A stretch of 64,000 nucleotides of DNA from Candidatus Sabulitectum silens (GTDB taxonomy: Bacteria; Fermentibacterota; Fermentibacteria; Fermentibacterales; JCC-6): the NCBI GenBank assembly GCA_001875255.1, contig MJAN01000005.1, positions 62,001-126,000 of the forward strand, given 5' to 3'. Positions 52,663-60,975 of the stretch are shown here, piece by piece. The notes below the pieces were generated by a model. It saw nothing but the letters and a program-made list of their open reading frames with translations, made no database searches and was not told the DNA's origin. A program made the position numbers and the translations under genes. Positions within the stretch are counted from its first letter, which is position 1; each line of letters starts with the position of its first letter.

Positions 52663-53584
52663 TTTGTTAGAAGTGGTAAGACTTGCTTTTGCGAACTTGC
52701 CTGATGGCCATTACAAGGAGATACAACTCGGGGATGAAGACGGAGCATGGCTGTTTCGTCTTGGTCACTCATATGGTGTCGGGATAGAGGTTAATCCAGA
52801 AATGGTTTTTTCAGAGCGGTTTGTTACAGCGAGAATGTACACCCGAACAGAGAGTATCAACAATCGGGAAATTCGTCTTTTGGTTCTTGAGAATTCAGAG
52901 GAATCTTTGCGGAATGAGTTTTCTACATTGTGTGCACAGTTTGCTGAACAAGGTGAAAAGAGGTCAAACAGGTTAATACTTGAAAGGTCACCCGATGTCT
53001 GGTGGAAAAAGTGGAAGAAACTACTCGGAAACTCTGTCAAAAGCAGTCAACCTCATAGCGCAGTCGGAGAACTCCTTGTATACAGAGTTCTAGTAGAAAA
53101 AGGTGTTACACCGAAATGGAACGGACCAGCATATGGTTCACATGACTTTGAAACAGACTCTATCGACTATGAAGTTAAGTCAACCCTCTCAAGATACGGG
53201 CACACTGTTACTGTGTCCGGCCAGCATCAGCTCGAGCAAACATCTGATAGAATGCTCTCTTTGCTCTTTTGCAGGTTCGAGGAAACCTCAGGAAAAGGAT
53301 ACTCAATAAATTCCCTTGCGCGTTCCCTCATTGAAAAGGGGATTGACAGAAATGAGCTAGAAACAGGACTTAGTGAAATGGGCTATGAGGAAGGCAGTGT
53401 TGCACGGCAAACTCTCTATATACTACATGATGCAGTAAGAGAATATTCGGTCAATGACAGCTTTCCAAGAATTACAAAATGTTCATTTATAGACCATAAA
53501 TTCCCTAGTGGAATAGTTCAGCTAACCTACAAGATTGATCTTGCTTCACTTGCATATACAGATTTCGAAAAGCAATTTCCATAG
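52655..53584 (+). CDS. PD-(D/E)XK nuclease, DUF4420 type, of the MORC-Z1 operon
   Basis: 309 residues with an intact frame; the start overlaps the methyltransferase stop by 8 bases. The nuclease core is SAVGELLVYRVLVEKG (Glu139), then SHDFETDSIDYEVKSTLS with Asp164 and Glu173-x-Lys175, the D...ExK signature. Family members of this length (PD-(D/E)XK motif proteins, DUF4420) are the usual nuclease partner of Z1 and MORC genes. It closes the operon. The convergent vsr stop codon is only 3 bases away. Confidence 0.88.
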   Translation: MTDLLEVVRLAFANLPDGHYKEIQLGDEDGAWLFRLGHSYGVGIEVNPEMVFSERFVTARMYTRTESINNREIRLLVLENSEESLRNEFSTLCAQFAEQGEKRSNRLILERSPDVWWKKWKKLLGNSVKSSQPHSAVGELLVYRVLVEKGVTPKWNGPAYGSHDFETDSIDYEVKSTLSRYGHTVTVSGQHQLEQTSDRMLSLLFCRFEETSGKGYSINSLARSLIEKGIDRNELETGLSEMGYEEGSVARQTLYILHDAVREYSVNDSFPRITKCSFIDHKFPSGIVQLTYKIDLASLAYTDFEKQFP

Positions 53585-53587
53585 AGC

Positions 53588-54001
53588 TCAGGAATTGCCA
53601 GTTATGCTTGTTTCAAGCTTCTGTTCTAACGTATCTAGGTCGGATAGCTCGCACTGCCAGACAACAGTAACCTTCCATCCCGCTGCTTCAAGAAGACTTG
53701 TCTTTGCTATGTCCCGCTCAATGTTCTTCTTGAATTTTTCAAGCCAGAAATCCCGATTGGATTTCGGTGTGGTTGTGTATTTGCAGTTTTCATGTCTGTG
53801 CCAAAAACAGCCATGAACGAAAACAACTGTTCTGTATTTGGGAAGTACTATGTCAGGCTTGCCGGGAAGGTCTTTTCTGTGCAGACGAAACCTGTATCCC
53901 ATTCTGTGAAGAAGAGACCGAACTGCCTTCTCGGGTTTCGTATTCCTGGAACTGATACGGCTCATGTTCCAGCTTCGCTTATCTGCAGAGATTTTGTCCA
54001 T
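53588..54001 (-). CDS. vsr: Very-short-patch-repair endonuclease (Vsr)
   Basis: 137 residues, full length. It nicks 5' of T in T:G mismatches that arise when 5-methylcytosine deaminates. Motifs: MSRISSRNTKPEKAVRSLLH, LPGKPDIVLPKYRTVVFVHG with catalytic Asp50 and His63, the zinc-binding CFWHRHENC, then LLEAAGWKVTVVWQCEL. The start overlaps the EcoRII nuclease stop by one base (TGATG). It is third in the Dcm-EcoRII-Vsr operon but sits next to the other system, whose methylase also makes 5-methylcytosine, so it could serve both. Confidence 0.95.
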   Translation of the reverse strand: MDKISADKRSWNMSRISSRNTKPEKAVRSLLHRMGYRFRLHRKDLPGKPDIVLPKYRTVVFVHGCFWHRHENCKYTTTPKSNRDFWLEKFKKNIERDIAKTSLLEAAGWKVTVVWQCELSDLDTLEQKLETSITGNS

Positions 54002-55209
54002 CAGAGATGACTCTGTTTGTACTTAACTGAATCGGTGAACTCCCGGATGTTGATAAGCCATTCCTGTTGCAACGGGGTGTAGGATGACCTGATTTCCTCA
54101 GGAATAACAAGCGTGAGAAGATTCTCCTTCATCTCGTCAGTCTGACCGGTGCTGATCGCCGGCTCCATTGTCAGCAGATGTTTAACCGGAATTCTTGCTG
54201 CCTCTGAAAGGACCTGTCGCCACCTGTCTTTACACGTTGTTTTTACTCCAAGCATTGTAAGCAGCTCAACCGCAAAACCGGGGTCATGATAATGCTCAAT
54301 TCCGGGAAACACAAAATCCGGCTTCACTCTGTTCTCTGTAACCCTGTTGTAGGAATAGCGTATACCCATCAATGAAAACAGATGACGGAGATGGTTTTCC
54401 AAAGCAAATCCGGCCCTGGCTTTTCTTCTGTTGTGAACGCTCAGGGAAAACCGGATGAAGTCGTCAACATCATGAAATCTCTTCTCAAGCCGTTTCCCTA
54501 CAATGTGGCTTTCAAACACCTTGAACGCTTTTTCCTCAGTATAGAGCCATCTGGAAACAGCAAGATCCGGGGACGAACCTGCATCAACAGGTTCACATAT
54601 CTCTCTAGCGAACTGAGAGAATATTGCTGTGGTCGGAAACCTGCTACCGAACCTTTCAATGAGTGTCTCCAGGAGGGTAGGTTCATACGTGATTGTCTCA
54701 ATTCCGATTCGCTCAAGGATCAAATCTGTAAAGAAGCTGTCTTCATCCGACTCGGAGAATTCGCCGATTCTGAACCGGCTGAACATATCTCGGCCAAGAT
54801 CAATATCGAACAACCAGGCCAGCTGATTTTCTATGGTATCACCTTCTCTGGCAATGAAAATATTCAGCTGATTTGAGGCATTCAGTGCAATGATCATAAG
54901 ATCGCCGGCTTCAGCAGAGTCAATGCAGCCAGTCGACTGGTAGTAAAGCCTGTACTCGTTTCTGGTCGGATGGTTTTCCCTGGAGTTGTACCAGGTAACA
55001 CAGATATCATCCCAGATAATATCATCCTCTTTATCGGTCAGATACACAATGTGAGCCCTGAATGTTCTTCGTTCCGGCCCGAACATTTCCTTGAATGCAG
55101 CAACGCCGTTGAACTCATGCTCATTTGATTTCTCTGGGTTTACCTCAACTTCAGCAAGCTTCTTGTATCCGAATACAGGAAAGTGATCTTTAAGATAACC
55201 GCGCTTCAT
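54001..55209 (-). CDS. EcoRII-type type II restriction endonuclease
   Basis: 402 residues, practically the size of EcoRII (404). The C-terminal catalytic domain has RAGFALENHLRHLFSLMGIR, ENRVKPDFVFPGIEHYHDPG and GVKTTCKDRWRQVLSEAARI, the EcoRII-C core with its PD...K/R residues. The N-terminal about 170 residues would form the EcoRII-N effector/DNA-binding domain. EcoRII cuts before CCWGG; the same site is expected here because the neighbouring methylase is Dcm-like. It overlaps the methylase stop by 4 bases (ATGA). Confidence 0.92.
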   Translation of the reverse strand: MKRGYLKDHFPVFGYKKLAEVEVNPEKSNEHEFNGVAAFKEMFGPERRTFRAHIVYLTDKEDDIIWDDICVTWYNSRENHPTRNEYRLYYQSTGCIDSAEAGDLMIIALNASNQLNIFIAREGDTIENQLAWLFDIDLGRDMFSRFRIGEFSESDEDSFFTDLILERIGIETITYEPTLLETLIERFGSRFPTTAIFSQFAREICEPVDAGSSPDLAVSRWLYTEEKAFKVFESHIVGKRLEKRFHDVDDFIRFSLSVHNRRKARAGFALENHLRHLFSLMGIRYSYNRVTENRVKPDFVFPGIEHYHDPGFAVELLTMLGVKTTCKDRWRQVLSEAARIPVKHLLTMEPAISTGQTDEMKENLLTLVIPEEIRSSYTPLQQEWLINIREFTDSVKYKQSHL

Positions 55210-56483
55210 CTCGCTTTCTCTTTCAGAATACGTGAGATTTCAGTTGCACAAGCAGATACAGCGGGCACCACAACACTGTTTCCGATCTGCCGGTACGCCT
55301 GTGTATTCGATACCGGGAAAACAAACCTGGAAGGATCATATCCCTGTAGCTGCATTGCTTCTGATACTGTCAGACGCCTGGGTCGATCTTTCTTCTGTTC
55401 GATGAGAATCTCTGCTCCGTCTTTGTGGTATCTGGCAGAAATGGTTCGAGTGACTTCGCCCTTCTTAAGGGGCAATCTATGAAGCCCATACCCGAAACCG
55501 TTTCCCTTGGAAGAATGATAAGCCTTATGACGTTCCAGTGTTGCCCATGTTCCCGGCCCGAGTGTATGACCGGAAACCTTCGATCCAATGATTGATGCGA
55601 GTTCCGGGTATGGATAGTCCTCTCCCGGCCCCTCTGGAATAGTGATTTCATTTTTCTCTATCATGACCTGACTCGGATCGTAACCGACTATGAAGATCCG
55701 CTCTCTGTGCTGTGGAACCCATCTGGCACCATCGACGATTTTCCAGGCAACCACATATCCGAGGTGCTTTTCCAGAGACTGAAGAATGATCTCAAACGTC
55801 CTGCCCTTGTCATGAGAGCAGAGATTCTTAACATTCTCTAGCATGAAAGCCTTAGGTCGCTTAACCCTGATAATCTCCTTGATATCGAAGAACAGCGTTC
55901 CCTGGGTTTCATCCTCGAAACCGTGTTTTCTACCGAGGGAGTTCTTCTTCGATACACCGGCAAGAGAAAACGGCTGACATGGGAATCCGGCACATAGTAC
56001 ATCATGGTCCGGGATCTCTGATTTGACAATTCTTCTGATATCTCCATAGGGAACTTCGCCAAAGTTGGCTTCATAGGTTTTCTTCGCGTACTTGTCCCAC
56101 TCACTGGTGAAAACACATTTTCCCCCTGAGCCTTGAAAGGCAAGTCTGAACCCTCCGATACCAGCAAACAGATCAATGAAGGAGAAATCCCATGAATCAG
56201 GTGGAGGATAAGGACAATCAGAAAAAAGGAAGTTGAAACTCATTTGCTCATCCGAACCTGGCCATTTAGGCCCAGGAACCTTTGCAGAAAGATGCAGCTC
56301 CAGTAAAAGAGAACCAGCCTCAATCTGCATTGCATTGGTAAACAAGGGAGGCGAGGAATGGGGGTTCTGAAGCCAGTGAGATACGGATGCCTTTAGTTCT
56401 TCAGCCTCAGCCTGAGCAAGCCATGGCATAGATGCCAAGTGGTTTACAAGAACCTTAACTGTGTCTCTGATTTGGTGGTTCAT
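55206..56483 (-). CDS. Dcm/M.EcoRII-like cytosine-5 methyltransferase
   Basis: Protects CCWGG sites from the neighbouring nuclease. Motifs: FSFIDLFAGIGGFRLAF, LCAGFPCQPFSLAGVSKKN (catalytic Cys), FMLENVKNLCSHDKGRTF, WVPQHRERIFIVGYDPSQ and AYRQIGNSVVVPAVSACATE. The recognition block ISARYHKDGAEILIEQKKD is like that of Dcm, and the helical N-terminal extension is also as in Dcm/M.EcoRII. I use ATG 56483 as the start; an in-frame GTG at 56498 is possible, and neither has a clear Shine-Dalgarno. The frame is intact. It is first gene of the operon. Confidence 0.93.
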   Translation of the reverse strand: MNHQIRDTVKVLVNHLASMPWLAQAEAEELKASVSHWLQNPHSSPPLFTNAMQIEAGSLLLELHLSAKVPGPKWPGSDEQMSFNFLFSDCPYPPPDSWDFSFIDLFAGIGGFRLAFQGSGGKCVFTSEWDKYAKKTYEANFGEVPYGDIRRIVKSEIPDHDVLCAGFPCQPFSLAGVSKKNSLGRKHGFEDETQGTLFFDIKEIIRVKRPKAFMLENVKNLCSHDKGRTFEIILQSLEKHLGYVVAWKIVDGARWVPQHRERIFIVGYDPSQVMIEKNEITIPEGPGEDYPYPELASIIGSKVSGHTLGPGTWATLERHKAYHSSKGNGFGYGLHRLPLKKGEVTRTISARYHKDGAEILIEQKKDRPRRLTVSEAMQLQGYDPSRFVFPVSNTQAYRQIGNSVVVPAVSACATEISRILKEKAR

Positions 56484-56860
56484 TTTTCTTTTATACACGA
56501 ACGAGCATGAAGAGACAAGACCTTCTTAATTCTCGGATTTCAATGATGACCATAGATGCTGACCCTGATCCCTCACTTCATCCAGTCAGTTGAAAACGGG
56601 TTTTGAATCTTGACAAACAGCCGGTCCACAGTCCTTCTAATCTGCCTGAATACATTCCGATTCTCCTAGTTTGATCTTTGTAACCGCAGTATATCCGACT
56701 TGTCAACGAAATGGGAGGATGAAACACTCAACACAATTTGGGCAACCTACCTCAAACTCGTCAATACTCTTGGCCATTTTTTTCCTCCACTTATGCTTAC
56801 AATATCACCAATGAATGATGATATAGCCACGGGGATTTATCCACAAGGGGCGGAGGTAGC

Positions 56861-57088
56861 ATGCTCAGCGTACCTAAGAAAAGACGAGGTATCCTTCTTC
56901 ACTTAGAAGAAATCTTCGGCAAGAGGTTCAGCCTTTTTCGAAGAATGCCTATTCATGCGGCTGAATGGATTCTGATATCTGCTTTTGGAGCTTTCTTGAC
57001 CTTCCCGATGGAGGAGCCCGACAGTGTATACCTGCTTTTTCTACTCGCGATTTTTCGCCTTTCGGGAGTGGTTCCAAATTGTTGTTGA
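56861..57088 (+). CDS. Possible small protein with two hydrophobic segments
   Basis: A 75-codon frame whose ATG follows GGCGGAGGTAGC, a good ribosome-binding site. It encodes a basic start (PKKRRGILLHLEEIFGKRF) and two hydrophobic stretches (WILISAFGAFLTFP and VYLLFLLAIFRLSGVV). I recognise no family. The frame may be chance or a remnant, lying as it does at the edge of a long apparently non-coding region. Confidence 0.25.
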   Translation: MLSVPKKRRGILLHLEEIFGKRFSLFRRMPIHAAEWILISAFGAFLTFPMEEPDSVYLLFLLAIFRLSGVVPNCC

Positions 57089-58440
57089 GGACGACCGTTT
57101 TGTCAGGTGGATGATTTGATGTAGGGTTTTCCGGAGATGTGGTGGTTATCGGGGAAGAATTTCCGTAGATGCTTACCTGAGCAAAGGAGTCGCTTGATGC
57201 TTTTGGATTTGGACTTTTTGAGTGTATGGAAAGATTTGCTTCGTGGAAGACTGTTTGCTTTGGGAGAGTTTGTTTTCCGTCTGTAGTTAGGGTGGTTGTT
57301 TGTTGCGTGCAGCGTGTAGAGAACGAGTTCTGGAAGAAGAAAAAGTATGTCCGTGGTTGGTGGGGGTAACTCTCCTGTTGTCTTATGCTGTGAGAGAGAG
57401 GGTGGTGACCTTCTTTGGAGGGTTCTCTTTGAGGAAAACCTTTGATGACTTGTAGCGAGGAGGAAAGGGATTCCTTCATTATAGAGAGGACGTTCTTTTC
57501 CTTTGAGAAGAGTTGTAACATTATTCTCTGTAGATTGAGAGGCAACCTGCATCTTGAAGAGGTTGGGGCTGTTCTCCAGGGGACTTCTGGTTGTCTTGCT
57601 ATGAGGTTCGTCTCTGTTTTGCGAGCGGAGATCTTCTTTTGTAACGATCTTCGTCTTTGATGGATGTACGGTGTGGTGAACAGGTATTAAGATAGGCTCA
57701 CTGGGGTTCATCCTTCTTGTGGAAGGAAACCTTCCTTGTAAGCTCAACCTGTCTCTTCTGGAGTCGCAACACCGTTTTGAAGAAAGACGGGGGTCTTCAC
57801 TGGCCTTGTCTACCCCGCTTACGCGATTAGAGTCCCATGTCTCTGTTTTCCCAAGCTTGTCTTGAAGTGCAACTTCTTTCTTTCCGGTACAATCACTGTC
57901 TGTCCATTTTCCTGCTTCCCGCAGATCGTGTGTTCCATTCCGTCGTTCCTTTTCGAACTTGCACTCCGATACCTTCGGAGTGAATTTCAGCTCAGAGTCA
58001 TCTGCATGATATGCTTTAGACGGGAACGAGGTAAGGGAAACTCGATCAGAGTAACTGCATTCCGTAGCGGCTGTGAGGAGCGTTTCTTTCGGGTATAACT
58101 GCCCCCTTTCTGACTGCTCAAACCTATTGAACGATTGCCCTCCTGCTGGGCTCAAACATTCAACAGGTCCTGGCAGTGGTTCCATATTTCTCACCTTTCT
58201 AAGGGCAAATGTTTTTTGCCTCTGCTTAGAATGTATCACCTTGATGTCAAATTTTGGCTTTTGCTTCCGGAGAGCCTGGATATGTCTCCAGAAGGCATTG
58301 CTTTACCAGAGGTTTTCTTGCCCTTGAAAGGCCTGATCGAAGGCATTTGGCCAACCTCTGAAAGCCATTTCCGGTTGTGACTGTTCAGGTGAATCGAGGA
58401 TAAGGTTGTGGGGAAGGATAAAGATGAGATATTGTCAGGC
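57060..58440. other. Strand-skewed, hairpin-rich, apparently non-coding region before the reverse transcriptase
   Basis: About 1.4 kb without a credible gene. From 57100 to 57660 the plus strand is strongly G+T-rich, leaving two overlapping minus-strand frames open merely from lack of stops. Perfect hairpins occur at 57721-57735 (GGAAGG-AAA-CCTTCC) and 57962-57982 (CACTCCGA-tacct-TCGGAGTG). CAGAGGTT at 58307-58314 pairs with AACCTCTG at 58353-58360, about 110 bases before the reverse transcriptase start. It may hold a structured RNA, for example intron domains I-III or another template RNA. I could not identify a GUGYG intron start or a known fold. Confidence 0.45.
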
Positions 58441-58466
58441 ATCGCTTTGAAAGCGGGGTGAAGAAG

Positions 58467-59576
58467 ATGGATGCCAGCCATGCTGAAGACCGGCTCATTT
58501 ACAGGGTGGTAAGCGACGACAATGTAGAAGAAGTGCGAAAGCACATGCTTCAGCGTGGTAACTTAAGTAAGGCACCAGGCGTAGATGGTAAAAGTCAAAG
58601 CGAACTCACAAGTTTTCTCAAGAATGACTGGGCTTTGATACGGCAGGAAATCATTGATGGAAAATACAGGCCTCTTCCCGTAAGGCAATCCAAGATACCC
58701 AAACCGGACGGAGGAGTAAGGTGTCTTGGAGTTCCAACTGTTCAGGACCGCTTCATCATGACTCTTCTGTTGAACGTGCTGGAACCGATCTTCGATAAGG
58801 ATTTCTCCCAGTCCAGTTATGGATACAGGAAGGGAGTACCACAGCACACCGCTGTGAAAGCAATGTTGCGCAATGTCAAGGAAGGCCGCAGATGGACAGT
58901 TACTATGGACTTGGCAAGCTTCTTCGACAGAATAGACCATGATCTTCTTATGGCGAGAGTTGCCAGGAAAGTCTCTGACCGGAAAGTATTGAAACTCCTC
59001 AGAAAATACCTTCAGCGTGGTTTTCTGCTTAACGGAGTTGCTGAGAAGAGAAACATTGGTGCCATCCAGGGAGGACCTGTTTCTCCTTTGCTGGCAAACA
59101 TCCTTTTGGATGACCTGGACAAAGAACTCGAGCGGAGAGGTCACCGCTTTGCCAGGTTTGCAGACGATTTCGTAATTCAGCTAACATCAAGAAAGGCCGG
59201 TGAAAGAGTTCAAAAGTCTGTAACTGCTTTTCTCGAGAAGAAACTGAAGTTGAAGGTTAACGAGAAGAAGAGCGGAGTTGCAAGGCCCTGGGAGAGAAAG
59301 TTTCTTGGCTACATTGTTTCAGATGATGATAAGAATCCTGGATTGCTGGTCTCACCTTCGAGTTACCGGCGGTTTGATAACAGAGTAAAGGAAATCATTG
59401 AGGAGTCCCAGGAACCTCATGTAAAGCTAAGAGACTTCATCACCGGATGGTACGGCTACTATCGCCTGGCTGAGAAAACTGGGTTGTTCAGCGGTATAGA
59501 CACAACGACAAAGGAATCCCTGTGTAGATTCCTTGGAAACGATTGGGAGAGGTGCTTCACTCGACACCAAGTATGA
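58467..59576 (+). CDS. Group-II-intron-like reverse transcriptase
   Basis: Intact 369-residue protein. RT blocks in order: SKAPGVDGKSQSELTSFL, YRPLPVRQSKIPKPDGGVRC, LGVPTVQDRFIMTLLLNVLE, SQSSYGYRKGVPQHTAVKAM, TVTMDLASFFDRIDHDLLMA (catalytic Asp), IGAIQGGPVSPLLANILLDD and the active site FARFADDFVIQL. A short maturase-like (X) segment follows (VKLRDFITGWYGYYRLAE). There is no HNH nuclease domain. QGGPVSP rules out a diversity-generating-retroelement RT, which has SQ there. FADD replaces the usual YADD. The start is ATG 58467 (GTG 58458 possible). No domain V-like sequence is seen downstream. Confidence 0.88.
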   Translation: MDASHAEDRLIYRVVSDDNVEEVRKHMLQRGNLSKAPGVDGKSQSELTSFLKNDWALIRQEIIDGKYRPLPVRQSKIPKPDGGVRCLGVPTVQDRFIMTLLLNVLEPIFDKDFSQSSYGYRKGVPQHTAVKAMLRNVKEGRRWTVTMDLASFFDRIDHDLLMARVARKVSDRKVLKLLRKYLQRGFLLNGVAEKRNIGAIQGGPVSPLLANILLDDLDKELERRGHRFARFADDFVIQLTSRKAGERVQKSVTAFLEKKLKLKVNEKKSGVARPWERKFLGYIVSDDDKNPGLLVSPSSYRRFDNRVKEIIEESQEPHVKLRDFITGWYGYYRLAEKTGLFSGIDTTTKESLCRFLGNDWERCFTRHQV

Positions 59577-59724
59577 AACCTTGAAGCATGATTGAATTCC
59601 ATTGACACAGGCCACTGGCAATTGAATAATGAGTTTTGGCAAGCAACTTGGATAAAATGACTCTGCCTATTCTGTCATGGATAGCAAGAGGGAAATGGTT
59701 CAATCATCGAAAAGGAGCGAAAGT

Positions 59725-60710
59725 ATGCGAATGCCGGATTTGGAGTTCCTTGTTCTGCAAACAGCAGAACGCGTTGAATCAGGTGCTCACTCTGAAGACC
59801 AGACGATAGAGTTAAAGTCACAATTCCCTTGTGACCACGCTCGAGCAGCCAGGCAGCTTGCAGGACTTGCCAATTCAGCAAGGTCAGACGGTGTTGTGTG
59901 GATTATCGGCATTGATGAAGATAGAGGTATCGTAGGTGGAGTTGAAAAGGTGGAGGTATCTGATTGGTGGAATCAGGTTAAATCGAATTTCTCTTCAGTC
60001 CATCCTGAACTTGAGATACACGCAATCATACCTCTTGAGAAAGGGACGGTGTTGGGGTTGTATTTTGCAACACCTCAAGCACCATATCTAGTAAACAACT
60101 CTGAAGGTGGACGAATCACTCGAGAGATCCCTTGGCGTGAAGCAAACAGTACTCGAACTGCAACGCGGAATGACTTGCTGAAGGTTCTTGTCCCGAAAGT
60201 GAAACAACCTCAAATGGAGATACTTTCTTTGACTGTAACGAGGACAAGCAATATGCGAATCAATAATCTGGAGATACATAGTGAAGCATATGTTTACTCC
60301 ATACCCCATCACACAATTACAATACCGTATCACAAAACCAGAGTTCAAGTCAAGAATGACAAGACTGGTTTAGTGAACGTGCCACTGAAGTACGATCCAG
60401 GAAATATCCGAAGCATAAGAATGCATACCGAAAATAGTATGGTAACTCAAACAAGGCATGAAGCATCGTAGCGGGTTCGGGATTACTTACTGTGATGGCA
60501 AAACTTGAGAATGTAATGATAAGCATAGATGACTTCAGAGACCTGCCAATCGAAGTGATCATGAATCTGCATTGTCATGAGATAGAGACAGATCTACATG
60601 CGAAAGTGATAATGGAAACCCCTGTTACGAGCGAGGCACATCAAATCCAGTGGATGTTCCCATTCAACAGGGAGAACCAGACTCCAGTCAGTAAGGGGAG
60701 AAGATGCTAA
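59725..60710 (+). CDS. AlbA_2/Schlafen-type putative nucleic-acid-binding protein (frame broken once)
   Basis: AAAGGAG lies 7 bases before the ATG. The AlbA_2 (formerly AAA-4) core is HSEDQTIELKSQFPCDHARA, then LAGLANSARSDGVVWIIGID and EDRGIVGGVEKVEVSDWWNQ, with the typical E-K-S...N-S...G-V-x-D pattern. A beta-rich C-terminal half follows (KQPQMEILSLTVTRTSNMRI). The frame stops at 60471. The adjacent frame continues LENVMISIDDFRDLPIEVIM to 60710 and looks like the natural C-terminus, so one base is probably wrong near 60468. Such proteins recur in defence islands and near mobile elements. Confidence 0.7.
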
Positions 60711-60925
60711 AGGAGCTGGTTGGTTGATACTATTGCTCCTCGAGAGACATTCCTCATTAGGCAGATGTTTGGCGTTTCAGCCAGTACTCTCAATGATGTT
60801 CTTCTTCCGCAATCTCACTATCTGTAGCCATCCACAGAAGAAGCAATAGGGTTCACTCTACACTGAAAAGGCAGAGGGGAGATGCAGCTTTCCAGGCACC
60901 TGCTTTTTGTGAGGATTTTGCGCAT

Positions 60926-60961
60926 AATAGCTTATAGGAATGTATCTTCTAACAAGCTATT
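60926..60961 (+). repeat. Inverted repeat before the recombinase gene
   Basis: AATAGCTT (60926-60933) and AAGCTATT (60954-60961), 8 bp each with a 20-base spacer, ending 1 base before the recombinase Shine-Dalgarno region. It could be an operator, an RNA hairpin limiting translation, or part of a recombination site. The spacer is too long for a simple core site. Confidence 0.4.
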
Positions 60962-60975
60962 CGGAGGTGGCGGGC

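Noticed and set aside
57103-58239. Long minus-strand open frame (378 codons), rich in Ser, Thr, Lys and Pro
   Set aside because: It is open because that strand is A+C-rich and poor in stop codons. A second minus-strand frame overlaps it (56949-57545), there is no ribosome site, and the content is low-complexity without any domain.
58467-59576. Diversity-generating retroelement
   Set aside because: The RT has QGGPVSP, not the SQ motif of DGR reverse transcriptases, and I saw no template/variable repeat pair with adenine-biased differences.
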